The notes below the pieces were generated by a model. The model ran no database searches. It worked only from the letters and a program-made list of their open reading frames with translations, and was not told the DNA's origin. Source: Gracilimonas sp965227215 (GTDB lineage Bacteria > Bacteroidota > Rhodothermia > Balneolales > Balneolaceae). Taken from it: a DNA stretch of 64,000 bases. The position numbers and the translations under genes are program-made. Numbering within the stretch: the stretch's first letter is position 1; each line of letters starts with the position of its first letter. Shown here piece after piece: positions 8,942 through 18,033 of this stretch. The DNA lies in the NCBI GenBank assembly GCA_965227215.1, contig OZ245729.1, forward strand, positions 3,100,001 through 3,164,000. Direction: 5' to 3'.

Positions 8942-9195
8942 GTCATCCTGAGCGCAAGATTGGTGAAGCAGGGCAGGGACAGCTACCGCGAAGGATCTCA
9001 GCCACGAAATGCTTGGTTGGAGATACCGAGCCACTAAGCTTTAATTACCAATCCCGGTAATCCTAAAATCAAGCTCATCAAGGTTTCTAAGTTTTTGAAC
9101 CTTGATTTATGGGATTATTGGATTAGCTTGATGTTGCAAATACATATAAATTAAAAGAGAGCATTCCTTGTACAGCTTGGTAATCATTTCACATC
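8942..9195 (+). repeat. Structured repeat, copy B
   Basis: Second copy of the repeat at 8627-8885, same orientation. It keeps GTCATCCTGAGCGCAAGATT, GCGAAGGATCTCAGCCACGA, the ATTACC...GGTAAT palindrome and the TCAAGGTT/AACCTTGA hairpin. Differences are scattered substitutions and a one-base loop deletion. Divergence rises toward the 3' end. Confidence 0.75.
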
Positions 9196-9300
9196 AAGCA
9201 TACATCGACATGACTCCCGGGCATTTATCAAATTCTATCTAATGTGTGCATAATTTTGATTTCACTTTTAGATCAGGGTTTTAATTGTTAGTATTGAGGC

Positions 9301-9756
9301 GTGAGAAAATCTGCAACATATCGCTTTATTGCATCACTGCTTAGTGTAAGCATATTCATAGGTGTTTCACTTCCATCCGGCCTTCACGCCAAAGATTTGG
9401 AAGAATGTGATGCTATGGAAACTATGCACGCTGATCATCATATGCCTATGACCATGATGGCAGGGCACGATGACTGCCCCTTGGAGCATCAGCACAAAAA
9501 CGAGCAATCCAATCCTGCCATTTCAAATGTAGGAATGCATGATTATGGTTTTGCTTGTGCTTGCAGCATCGAAGACGCCCCGGTTAAAACGGAAGCACCT
9601 GTTTATCAGAAAGCGAAAGTAAAAGTCTTAGCTCTGGTTCAGGTACTTGCAGAAGACCATACAAATCAAACGGAATCCGACAATCATGCTATCCTTATTT
9701 CGGATTCCTATTCACAACCTCCCATCTTTTTAGCTAACGAAACTTTTCTGATCTAG
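9301..9756 (+). CDS. Secreted His/Met/Cys-rich putative metal-binding protein
   Basis: A 151-aa protein starting with GTG. It has a clear signal peptide (basic start, then FIASLLSVSIFIGVSLPSG, cleavage near LHA). The mature part opens with a metal-binding stretch: METMHADHHMPMTMMAGHDD followed by CPLEHQHK, and later a CACSIED pair of cysteines. I do not recognise a named family. Its place just upstream of cusA and the residue composition suggest a periplasmic copper or silver sink. The GTG is supported because the signal peptide begins there. Confidence 0.6.
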   Translation: MRKSATYRFIASLLSVSIFIGVSLPSGLHAKDLEECDAMETMHADHHMPMTMMAGHDDCPLEHQHKNEQSNPAISNVGMHDYGFACACSIEDAPVKTEAPVYQKAKVKVLALVQVLAEDHTNQTESDNHAILISDSYSQPPIFLANETFLI

Positions 9757-9783
9757 GGATCGGTACCTCTTTTCACTCCTAAA

Positions 9784-9825
9784 GTCATTCTTGCAAGGCC
9801 TGCCGCAAAAGCAGAGCGGGAATCA
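9784..9825. repeat. Short dispersed-repeat relic
   Basis: GTCATTCTTGCAAGGCCTGCC...GCGGGAATCA resembles the GTCATTC...GCGGGAATC type of short palindromic repeat common between bacterial genes. Only one copy lies in this window, so the call depends on general knowledge of such repeats. Confidence 0.35.
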
Positions 9826-9940
9826 TAATTCATTTACCAGTTTATATGGATAAATGGACAGCAAGTTTTTAGCCATGCGACGCTAAATGACTTTTCTCTC
9901 GACACTACCCCTTTAAACTTCCGATTCACTAAACGTACTC

Positions 9941-12900
9941 ATGCTAAACAAGACCATCCGGTTTTTTCTGGAAAATAAACTTATAGCCGTACTGCTGGTA
10001 CTATTGCTGGCAGGGTGGGGATTGATTACCTCACCATTTGATTGGAGTCTGGATGCCCTCCCGAAAGATCCGGTTCCGGTAGATGCCATTCCGAATCTGG
10101 GCGAGAACCAACAAATCGTATATACTGAATGGGCAGGGCAATCTCCCCAAGATATTGAAGATCAGGTGACCTATCCTCTCACAACACAGTTACTCACTGT
10201 TCCGGGTGTTAAAACGGTACGAAGTACCTCCATGACCGGGCTCTCGAGTATTTATGTGATTTTTGAAGAAGATGTGGAGTTCTATTGGAGCCGGTCCCGA
10301 ATTCTGGAGAAGCTGAATTCACTTCCTGCGGGTACCTTACCGGAAGAAGTGCAGCCCGCATTGGGGCCGGATGCAACAGCGTTGGGCCAGGTTTTCTGGT
10401 ATACGCTGGAAGGAAGGGACGAAAACGGTAATCCCGCCGGGGGCTGGGATCCTCAGGAACTACGATCACTGCAGGATTTTTATGTGGGATATGCCTTATC
10501 CGGAGCCGAAGGGGTAGCCGAAGTATCAGCAATCGGGGGGTATGTAAAAGAATACCAGGTGGATGTAGACCCAAACAAAATGAAAATTTATGGGGTCACC
10601 CTATCTGATGTATTTCAGGCCGTTCGAAACAGCAATGTGGAAACCGGCGCTCGAACCCTTGAACTGAATAATGCGGAATATCTTGTACGGGGCTTAGGGT
10701 ATATCAAAAGCTTAGAAGACCTTGAATCGGCAGTGGTAAAAGTGGTTGATAACACCCCGATTCGCATTCAGGATGTAGCTTTTGTGACCATGGGACCGGC
10801 ACAAAGGCGAGGAGCTCTGGATAAAGCCGGAGCAGAAGCCGTAGGAGGTGTGGTTGTGGCCCGGCAAGGCGCCAACCCACAGCAGGTGATCGATAATGTT
10901 AAAGCAAAAATTGAAGAGCTTTCTGCAGGTCTTCCCTCCAAAACACTGGAAAATGGATCTACATCCAAAGTTACCGTAGTTCCGTTCTATGATCGTTCTG
11001 AGCTGATTTCAGAGACACTGGGGACACTGGAAGAGGCACTAACCCTGGAAATACTGATTACCATCATCGTGATTGTAATAATGGTGATGAACCTGCGCAC
11101 CTCGCTGTTGATCTCAGGGATGCTTCCGCTGTCAGTTTTGATGTGTTTTATCGCGATGAAATATTTCGGAGTAGATGCTAATATTGTAGCCCTTTCCGGT
11201 ATTGCCATCGCTATTGGTACTATTGTGGATATGGGGGTGATCCTTTCTGAAAACATGCTCCGTCATATGGAAGAAATGGGGGAGGGGGAATCGCTGCTGG
11301 AAGTAATTTACACCGCCACTGTGGAAGTGGCTTCAGCAGTTATAACAGCTGTTACCACTACGATTGTTAGTTTCCTTCCTGTCTTTACCATGATTGCCGC
11401 TGAAGGTAAACTTTTTAAACCGCTGGCTTATACCAAAACCTTCGCACTTATCGCCTCCATTATTATCGCCATTACGCTGATTCCACCATTTGCGCACTGG
11501 ATATTTGGATTAAAGATTAAAAACTATCGCATTAAACTGGTTTGGAACAGTCTTTTGGCTATCGGTGGACTGATTGTTCTCTTCACGGTTTCAGCCTGGG
11601 CCGGAATATTGATTATGGGCTTCGGACTGATTAATGGAGCCGGCTATTTTCTTGGAGAAGTATACCAAAAACGAGTTCCACTGTTGAATAATGCACTTTC
11701 TGTTGCGGTGGTTACCTGGCTGCTGACGGAATACTGGCTTCCTTTTGGTCCTTCCGTTTCATTTGCCGGTAATCTCACCTTTATCATTCTGCTGATTGGT
11801 GCCATACTCGTAAGCTTCTGGCTGATTATCAAATACTACGATGCATTGATTGGATGGTGTCTGGACCATAAGAAGACCTTTCTTGCCATACCTTCTACCT
11901 TGGTTTTGGTTGGTGTGATGATATGGCTGGGCTTTGCTACCGTTTTTGGTTTTGTTGCCAAAGGTTTTGATTCGGTGGGGGTTAATATCCGTACCACTTC
12001 AGTGTGGACTGCAGCCACCCATACCTTTCCGGGATTGGGAGAAGAGTTTATGCCGGCTCTGGATGAAGGCGCATTTCTTCTGATGCCCACTACCATGCCT
12101 CACGCCGGTGTGGAAGAAGCTAAAGATGTGATGCAGAAAATCGATATGTCGGTGGCGTCTATCCCGGAAGTGGAAACCGTGGTTGGTAAGATGGGGCGAA
12201 CCGAGTCAGCTTTAGATCCGGCTCCTATTTCCATGTTTGAGAACGTCATTCTGTACAAATCAGAATACAAAACCGATGAAAACGGTCGCCGGATTCGCTT
12301 CAAAGTGAATGAAGACGGAAGCTATGCCCGTAATGAAAACGAAGAGCTGATTCCTGATTCCGATGGCGAATATTACCGCCAGTGGCGCGAGGAGATCCAG
12401 TCGCCTGATGACATCTGGAATGAAATTGTAGAAGCATCAAGGATACCGGGAACCACATCGGCACCTAAACTTCAGCCTATTCAAACCCGGTTGGTGATGT
12501 TACAATCCGGTATGCGGGCGCCCATGGGGGTAAAAGTTAAAGGGGATAACCTTCGTGAAATTGAAAACTTTGGATTAAAGCTGGAAGAAATACTCCGTAA
12601 TGTGCCCGGGGTTAAGGCATCATCTGTTTTTGCCGAGCGCATTGTCGGTAAGCCATATCTCGAGATTGAATGGAACCGGGAAGCACTGGCTCGTTACGGG
12701 CTCTCCATGCAGGATGTACAACGTTTTGTTACCGCAGGTATTGGTGGAATGCCTGTATCCAAGTCGGTGGAGGGGAGAGAAAGGTATGACATCCGTGTTC
12801 GTTTTGCCCGCGAACTAAGGGGAGATCCTGAATCACTTTCAGAGCTGTTGGTGCCTACCAAAACCGGAACTCAGATTCCGCTGGGGCAACTGGCTGAAAT

Positions 12901-13708
12901 TCAGTACCGGCAGGGTCCTCAGGCTATAAAAAGCGAAGATACTTTTCTTGTTGGTTATGTGATATTTGACAAAATGGACAGCTATGCAGAAGTGGACGTG
13001 GTTGATAATGCAAGGCAGGTTATTCAGGATCGTATTGATTCGGGAGATCTATCAGTGCCGGCCGGAATTAATTTCGAGTTTGCCGGTAACTACGAGAACC
13101 AGGTTCGGGCTGAGCGAAGGCTGAGTATCATCTTGCCTATTGCTCTGATTTTGATCTTCCTGATTATGTACTTCCAGTTTAAGTCGGCGGCTACCACCGG
13201 CATGATTTTCACCAGCATTTTTGTGGCCTGGGCGGGTGGGTTTCTCCTTGTCTGGTTATACGGGCAGGGCTGGTTTCTGAATTTTGAATTATTCGGGCAG
13301 AACCTTCGCGATGTGTTCCAGATGGGCACAGTAAATCTGAGTGTGGCTGTCTGGGTAGGCTTCATCGCCCTTTTTGGAATTGCAGCTGATGGCGGTGTGG
13401 TCATGGCTACCTATCTTGATCAACTGTATGACCGCAGGAAACCGTCATCCATAAGCGAACTAAAAGAGGCGGTTATTGAAGCAAGTTCCCGCCGTATTCG
13501 CCCCACACTGATGACTACAGCTACCACCATTCTGGCTTTGCTTCCGGTACTCACCTCAACAGGAAGAGGAGCCGACATCATGGTTCCTATGGCTATCCCA
13601 AGCGTGGGAGGGATGTTACTTCAAATTATCACTCTGTTTGTTGTGCCGGTACTGTACTTCATGTGGAAGGGATTTAAGATCAAAAGAATATCAAACACCG
13701 AACAATAG
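9941..13708 (+). CDS. cusA: Copper/silver efflux RND transporter CusA
   Basis: Proton-driven inner-membrane pump of a CusCBA-type tripartite exporter. The N-terminus (DPVPVDAIPNLGENQQIV) and TM4 (GIAIAIGTIVDMGVILSEN, near residue 420, with the proton-relay Asp) are typical of the heavy-metal-efflux RND group. The three methionines that form the Cus substrate path appear to be kept: LLMP (about 712), ISMFEN (about 763) and RLVMLQSG (about 850). That points to Cu(I)/Ag(I) rather than Zn/Co. At 1255 aa it is about 200 longer than E. coli CusA; extra hydrophobic segments lie near residues 525-650 and a charged insert near 775-825. It heads a run with the TolC-like and CusB genes. Confidence 0.92.
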   Translation: MLNKTIRFFLENKLIAVLLVLLLAGWGLITSPFDWSLDALPKDPVPVDAIPNLGENQQIVYTEWAGQSPQDIEDQVTYPLTTQLLTVPGVKTVRSTSMTGLSSIYVIFEEDVEFYWSRSRILEKLNSLPAGTLPEEVQPALGPDATALGQVFWYTLEGRDENGNPAGGWDPQELRSLQDFYVGYALSGAEGVAEVSAIGGYVKEYQVDVDPNKMKIYGVTLSDVFQAVRNSNVETGARTLELNNAEYLVRGLGYIKSLEDLESAVVKVVDNTPIRIQDVAFVTMGPAQRRGALDKAGAEAVGGVVVARQGANPQQVIDNVKAKIEELSAGLPSKTLENGSTSKVTVVPFYDRSELISETLGTLEEALTLEILITIIVIVIMVMNLRTSLLISGMLPLSVLMCFIAMKYFGVDANIVALSGIAIAIGTIVDMGVILSENMLRHMEEMGEGESLLEVIYTATVEVASAVITAVTTTIVSFLPVFTMIAAEGKLFKPLAYTKTFALIASIIIAITLIPPFAHWIFGLKIKNYRIKLVWNSLLAIGGLIVLFTVSAWAGILIMGFGLINGAGYFLGEVYQKRVPLLNNALSVAVVTWLLTEYWLPFGPSVSFAGNLTFIILLIGAILVSFWLIIKYYDALIGWCLDHKKTFLAIPSTLVLVGVMIWLGFATVFGFVAKGFDSVGVNIRTTSVWTAATHTFPGLGEEFMPALDEGAFLLMPTTMPHAGVEEAKDVMQKIDMSVASIPEVETVVGKMGRTESALDPAPISMFENVILYKSEYKTDENGRRIRFKVNEDGSYARNENEELIPDSDGEYYRQWREEIQSPDDIWNEIVEASRIPGTTSAPKLQPIQTRLVMLQSGMRAPMGVKVKGDNLREIENFGLKLEEILRNVPGVKASSVFAERIVGKPYLEIEWNREALARYGLSMQDVQRFVTAGIGGMPVSKSVEGRERYDIRVRFARELRGDPESLSELLVPTKTGTQIPLGQLAEIQYRQGPQAIKSEDTFLVGYVIFDKMDSYAEVDVVDNARQVIQDRIDSGDLSVPAGINFEFAGNYENQVRAERRLSIILPIALILIFLIMYFQFKSAATTGMIFTSIFVAWAGGFLLVWLYGQGWFLNFELFGQNLRDVFQMGTVNLSVAVWVGFIALFGIAADGGVVMATYLDQLYDRRKPSSISELKEAVIEASSRRIRPTLMTTATTILALLPVLTSTGRGADIMVPMAIPSVGGMLLQIITLFVVPVLYFMWKGFKIKRISNTEQ

Positions 13709-13712
13709 AATC

Positions 13713-15104
13713 ATGAAATCAGAACTTAATTTTATCTCAAAAAAGATAGAGCAGGCGATGCGCTTGTGCAATGTTTTTGCTAAAGCGTTCTGGTCCAGGC
13801 GGGACGCATTGACTAGACGTTATAATTTCTTTGTGTTCTTTTCGAGAAATCAGCGTTCTCTGCGGTTAACGCTCTTGGTGCTACTGATACCAATGTCATT
13901 AACCGCCCAAAGTATCGAAGATTATCAACAAACAGCAGCTGAGAATAACCCGGAAGTCCGCGCTGCATTTCAGCAATATCTATCCAGCCTGGAGGAAGAA
14001 TCACAGGTGGGAGTATTACCTGATCCTGAAGTCGCTTTTGCTTATTTCATCAGCCCGATTGAAACCAGATTGGGACCACAACAAGCGCGCATTTCATTAA
14101 CACAGATGTTTCCCTGGTTCGGAAGTCTGTCCGACAAACGATCAATTTCGGAAGCCAGAGCAAAAGCCACATACGAAGTGTTTCAGGAAGTACGGAACCG
14201 ATTATTCTACCAAACCGAGAAGTCGCTGCTTGAACTTTATGAATTGGAACGCAGCCTGGAGATCGCCGGCGAGAACCTGGACATCCTGAATTCACTGGTG
14301 GAAATAAGTTTACGCCGGTATGAAACAGGCCAGGCTTCGCAGGTGGATGTGTTGCGTGCCCAAATAGAGCAGGAAGACCTGAAAACACAGATTGCTCTGC
14401 TTGAAGACAACAGGAAAGTGTTGATACGGAAAGTACATGAGCTTTTAAACTCGGAAGAAGAACAGGTTTCATCGCCGGATACATTAATTCCCGAAATGAG
14501 CATAGAAAGTGAACCGGAACTGATGAATAAGCTGGTTAGGCAAAATCCGGCTTTAAACAGGCTTCGGTACCGGGAAGATTCAGCCAAAGAAATGAAAGCA
14601 TTAGCAGCTAAAGATGGTAAACCTGCCTTTGGAGTAGGACTGGATTACATTTTTACAGGAGAACGGTCCGGAGTTTCCAATTTAGCTGATAATGGAAAAG
14701 ATGCCATCATGGCCCGAGCCAGTTTCCGTATTCCCCTATTCCGGAATAAATACAACGCCAAAGTGCAGCAGGCAGAATTAAATATACAGTCGGTACAGTC
14801 TCAGATCACTGATAAAGAAAATAAGCTGGAAACCAGCCTTACATCTTCATTAAGAGATTTTTATGACGCTCAGCGCCGCTATGAGTTGTACGACCAAAAA
14901 CAGATTCAGCGGGTAGAGCAGGCACTTAACATTATGACTCAGAAATACGCAACCGACAGTTCCAACTTTGAAGAAATTCTTAGAATGCAGCGTAAGCTTC
15001 TGGATTACCAGCTCAGCCGTATCCAGGCTTTGGTGGATATGCAGGTTTCAGCTGCCTACATCGATTATTTGACCGGTTCCCATAACATCAATCTAAATAA
15101 ATAA
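13713..15104 (+). CDS. TolC-family outer-membrane efflux channel (CusC-like)
   Basis: Outer-membrane channel of the metal-efflux pump. Long helical repeats typical of the outer-membrane efflux family are present: VEISLRRYETGQASQVDVLR in the first half and ILRMQRKLLDYQLSRIQALV near the end. ATG 13713 follows the cusA stop by four bases. From this start about 50 residues precede a signal peptide (LRLTLLVLLIPMSLTAQ), which is abnormal. The extra DNA (about 13790-13865) reads like a dispersed repeat, so the true start may be further in, for example ATG 13758 or later. No lipobox is seen, unlike E. coli CusC. Confidence 0.85.
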   Translation: MKSELNFISKKIEQAMRLCNVFAKAFWSRRDALTRRYNFFVFFSRNQRSLRLTLLVLLIPMSLTAQSIEDYQQTAAENNPEVRAAFQQYLSSLEEESQVGVLPDPEVAFAYFISPIETRLGPQQARISLTQMFPWFGSLSDKRSISEARAKATYEVFQEVRNRLFYQTEKSLLELYELERSLEIAGENLDILNSLVEISLRRYETGQASQVDVLRAQIEQEDLKTQIALLEDNRKVLIRKVHELLNSEEEQVSSPDTLIPEMSIESEPELMNKLVRQNPALNRLRYREDSAKEMKALAAKDGKPAFGVGLDYIFTGERSGVSNLADNGKDAIMARASFRIPLFRNKYNAKVQQAELNIQSVQSQITDKENKLETSLTSSLRDFYDAQRRYELYDQKQIQRVEQALNIMTQKYATDSSNFEEILRMQRKLLDYQLSRIQALVDMQVSAAYIDYLTGSHNINLNK

Positions 15105-15175
15105 ATGTTAGATGTAAGATTTAAGAAGTGAGACGAAGAGCTTCTTAAATCTTTTATCTAATGCCTTACATCCCA
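15105..15175. repeat. Palindromic intergenic repeat (hairpin)
   Basis: A near-palindrome between the channel and CusB genes. AAGATTTAAGAAG (15116-15128) pairs perfectly with CTTCTTAAATCTT (15141-15153). The pairing extends outward with mismatches (ATGTTAGATGT against ATCTAATG and CTTACAT). No T-run follows, so it is not a standard terminator; it could attenuate transcription or protect the mRNA end. A similar style of element lies at 53926-54010. Confidence 0.55.
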
Positions 15176-15180
15176 ATACT

Positions 15181-17022
15181 ATGAAAATGAAAAACACACT
15201 TATTTACATCACACTTCTTCTTGGCGGTTTGCTTCTCGGATATCTCTTTTTTGGAGGGAATCCGGATCCTCAAACACTGGAAGAACATATTTCTGAAACA
15301 CATACAAATGAGGATGGGGAGATTGTGTACACCTGTAGCATGCATCCTCAAATTCGCGAAAATGAACCCGGAAACTGTCCCATTTGTGGGATGGAGCTTA
15401 TTCCGGCCGGTGATTCTGAAAACGGAGCCGTGGAGAATGAATATACGCTTACCATGACCTATGCGGCTGTAAAACTGGCGGAAATTCAAACTACGCCGGT
15501 TAGATTGGGAAATGCAGTTCACACCTTTACGCTTCCCGGAAAAGTGGTGGAGAATCAGAATAATGTATCCAGTGTAACGGCTCACTTTCCGGGACGAATT
15601 CGTGATTTATATGTGGATTATGAAGGCACTTTTGTAAAAGAAGGCCAGAAACTGGCATCGGTTTATTCGCCCCAGCTGATAGCAGCACAGCAAGAACTCC
15701 TTGAAACGGTAAAATACAAGGAGCAAAATCCGCGGTTGTATGAGGCAGCAAGGCAGAAACTCAGACTCTGGGAGTTTCCAGAAAGCACCATAGACGACAT
15801 TGAGAAAAGCGGCCAAATTATGACCGAACTTGATTTTTACTCTCCGGTTAGCGGATACGTTTCTGAAGTAGCCATTTCCAGAGAAGAGCACGTGATGGAA
15901 GGCGGGTTGATGTACCGGGTGGTAAACCTGTCTTCGGTTTGGGTTGACTTCCAGGCTTTTGAATCGAACGTGGCAAACATTGAGGAAGGAGATAATGTAC
16001 AGTTTTCGGTGGAGGCTTTACCGGGGCAGCAGTTTGAGTCGGAAGTAATCTATGTGGATCCCTTTTTAAATGACGACTCCCGATCAGTTACGATACGAAC
16101 CCAAATCGAGAACCCTCGCTCTATGCTTAAGCCCGGCATGCTTGCAAGAGCTAACATCCAATCCGATGTTTCTGATGCAAAGGCTCTTTTAGTACCCCGT
16201 TCAGCAGTAATGTGGACCGGGAAACGTTCTATTGTTTATGTGCAGGTTCGCGGGTCAGATACACCAACATTTGAAGCCCGTGAGGTCGAAATCGGTCAAC
16301 GTGCCGGAGAATATTACGTGGTAGAATCAGGACTGAAGGAAGGGGATTTAGTGGTAACAAATGGCACCTTCAAAATTGACAGTGCCGCCCAGCTTAACGA
16401 CAAGCTTAGCATGATGAACAGGGAGCCCGGAACCGGAGCTAATCGTTCCTCTCACGATCATGGAAGTATGGAATCGGGCGAAGATATGAATATGGATGTG
16501 GAAATGAGTAGGGATCAAGCCGAAACGGATCACTCCCAACATCAGAACATGGAACCGATGGACGGTGACACTACCGATGAGTCAAATCATCAGCATAGCA
16601 CTCATCTGGATACCCTGATTGAAAGCTACCTTCAAATGAAGACAGCTCTTACTAAAGATGATCTGGAGCAGGCAAAAGTTCACTTACAGTCTTTTGCCAA
16701 AGAAGTGAAAAACAGTTCAGAAATGAATGATCATGAGGAACATGAAGAGAAGCACGCGGCACATCATGAGGCTATGATGAATGCAGTAAGTGAAGCCGAA
16801 AAAGCCTCAGATATCAAAGGCTTTCGTTTTGGCTTCAAGAGTATTTCAACTGAGTTGATTAAAGCAATTGAGAATCAGGGCTATGAAGGAGCCTTGTTTA
16901 AGCAATATTGCCCGATGTATGAAGGGGGGAGTGAGTGGATTAGCAAAAGTGAGGATATCAAGAACCCGTTCTATGGTAGTCAAATGCATAGCTGTGGTGA
17001 AACGGTTGAGAAAATAAATTAA
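15181..17022 (+). CDS. cusB: CusB-type membrane fusion protein with metal-binding domain and DUF3347 tail
   Basis: Periplasmic adaptor linking CusA to the outer-membrane channel. An N-terminal membrane anchor (LIYITLLLGGLLLGYLFFGG) is followed by the heavy-metal-binding motif YTCSMHPQI and CPICGMEL (about residues 50-75). Next come the barrel-sandwich and beta-barrel domains (HFPGRIRDLYVDYEGTFVKE; LKPGMLARANI). After residue 410 there is a His/Met-rich linker (HDHGSMESGEDMNMDVEMS, HSQHQN). The last 140 residues match DUF3347, with the ending QYCPMYEGG..NPFYGSQMHSCGE. That tail is common in Bacteroidota copper adaptors and probably binds copper. At 613 aa it is much longer than E. coli CusB (407). 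Confidence 0.9.
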   Translation: MKMKNTLIYITLLLGGLLLGYLFFGGNPDPQTLEEHISETHTNEDGEIVYTCSMHPQIRENEPGNCPICGMELIPAGDSENGAVENEYTLTMTYAAVKLAEIQTTPVRLGNAVHTFTLPGKVVENQNNVSSVTAHFPGRIRDLYVDYEGTFVKEGQKLASVYSPQLIAAQQELLETVKYKEQNPRLYEAARQKLRLWEFPESTIDDIEKSGQIMTELDFYSPVSGYVSEVAISREEHVMEGGLMYRVVNLSSVWVDFQAFESNVANIEEGDNVQFSVEALPGQQFESEVIYVDPFLNDDSRSVTIRTQIENPRSMLKPGMLARANIQSDVSDAKALLVPRSAVMWTGKRSIVYVQVRGSDTPTFEAREVEIGQRAGEYYVVESGLKEGDLVVTNGTFKIDSAAQLNDKLSMMNREPGTGANRSSHDHGSMESGEDMNMDVEMSRDQAETDHSQHQNMEPMDGDTTDESNHQHSTHLDTLIESYLQMKTALTKDDLEQAKVHLQSFAKEVKNSSEMNDHEEHEEKHAAHHEAMMNAVSEAEKASDIKGFRFGFKSISTELIKAIENQGYEGALFKQYCPMYEGGSEWISKSEDIKNPFYGSQMHSCGETVEKIN

Positions 17023-17049
17023 TACATAAACCCTGTTAATGGAGGTATT

Positions 17050-17391
17050 ATGAAATTAGTGAAAGCATATATACGACCTATGTTGCTAGAAGAAGTATAT
17101 AAAGCGTTACGTTCCGAAGGCCATTGTTGTATAACGGTTTTCAGAGGAGAAGGTGCGGGGCAATATACCGATCCCGATCATGCCCATGGATCCTTGCAAT
17201 TTCCGGCTATGCACTCCAAAGTCGTGAAAATCGAAATTGCTGCAGTGGATGATGACACTGATTCTATCATCGAAATAATCCAAAAAACCGCTTCAACAAA
17301 TTCCCGCGGAGATGGGATTATATTTGTAATGCCTATTGAGAACATGATTAGAATCAGAGATGGTGAAGAGGGAGCTAAAGTGATAGAATAG
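17050..17391 (+). CDS. PII-family protein of the metal-efflux-associated group
   Basis: A 113-aa PII-fold protein: an N-terminal MKLVKAYIRPMLLEEVYKAL and a C-terminal GDGIIFVMPIENMIRIRDGE, equal to the GDGKIFV..V..AIRIRTGE motif of GlnB/GlnK. The T-loop (GEGAGQYTDPDHAHGSLQF) lacks the YRGAEY uridylylation site, so classic nitrogen control is unlikely. PII proteins encoded next to CusABC-type pumps have been described as a separate group (PII-NG). The two His in the loop could bind metal, which is inference. A strong ribosome binding site (GGAGG) precedes the ATG. Confidence 0.82.
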   Translation: MKLVKAYIRPMLLEEVYKALRSEGHCCITVFRGEGAGQYTDPDHAHGSLQFPAMHSKVVKIEIAAVDDDTDSIIEIIQKTASTNSRGDGIIFVMPIENMIRIRDGEEGAKVIE

Positions 17392-17496
17392 AGGCTTGGA
17401 TCAAATAAAAGATAAGTATTAATCATCATAGTATAAGTTAAGCCTATAGATAAATGATATTTTGAGTAAAACAATCAATAACAAAATGATAAGGTT

Positions 17497-17973
17497 ATGA
17501 AGAAGATAAAGCTGACCGTACTTTTATTGGTATTAGGTTTAGGACTAACCGCAACTGCGGTGGCGCAACAGCAAAATATGGAACAGAAAAAGCAGCAGAT
17601 GATGACCATGATGCAGGATTCATCCATGCAGTCCATGATGATGGATCATTTGATGGAGAATCCGGAAATGAGAGCAAGAATGATGCAGAGGATGATGACA
17701 AATCATTCAGATAGTTTACAAGGGGAGATGATGCAAAAAATGCATTCAATGATGAGTAACCCCGAAATGAAAAAAAGCATGAGAAAACATATGGAAATGA
17801 TGCAATCTATGCTGCACGGCGACATGGATCATTCTGAGATGTTGGGCGACGATTCTTCTATGATGAAAATGCATATGATGTGCATGCAAATGATGCAGAG
17901 AGGAACGATGGAAAAGGGCAAGAAAATGAAATCAGATTCTACTAAAAATAATGGAATGAAGCATCATGACTAA
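17497..17973 (+). CDS. Secreted methionine-rich putative copper-binding protein
   Basis: 158 aa with a signal peptide (LTVLLLVLGLGLTATAVAQ). The mature chain is a run of Met pairs and triplets (MMTMMQDSSMQSMMMDHLM, RMMQRMMTNH) with interspersed His and a helical periodicity. Such chains bind Cu(I)/Ag(I) through thioethers. No named family was recognised. Position between the PII gene and the oxidase supports a periplasmic copper-buffer role. Confidence 0.6.
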   Translation: MKKIKLTVLLLVLGLGLTATAVAQQQNMEQKKQQMMTMMQDSSMQSMMMDHLMENPEMRARMMQRMMTNHSDSLQGEMMQKMHSMMSNPEMKKSMRKHMEMMQSMLHGDMDHSEMLGDDSSMMKMHMMCMQMMQRGTMEKGKKMKSDSTKNNGMKHHD

Positions 17974-18033
17974 GATTGATAAAGGATGTACTGTAATGTA
18001 CTCCCTAATTCTAACCCTACAATAACTTACGAT

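Larger units (their letters stand above)
8606..9300. other. Non-coding region between the flagellar operon and the copper island
   Basis: About 695 bases with no credible open reading frame. Most of it is two imperfect copies of one long repeat (annotated separately). The last 100 bases are AT-rich and probably hold the promoter of the copper operon, but I see no promoter or operator that I would call. Confidence 0.7.

Noticed and set aside
15119..15150. ATTTAAGA...TCTTAAAT halves inside the hairpin between the channel and cusB genes
   Set aside because: The halves equal those of the Rrf2 operator, but the spacer is 16 rather than 8 and they are part of a longer palindromic repeat. I treat it as coincidence.
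15166..15585. Minus-strand open frame of 139 codons opposite cusB
   Set aside because: Fully inside a well-supported gene; its translation has no recognisable family and reads as a shadow of the plus-strand gene. Similar frames at 14050-14484, 41154-41606 and 55642-56046 were rejected for the same reason.
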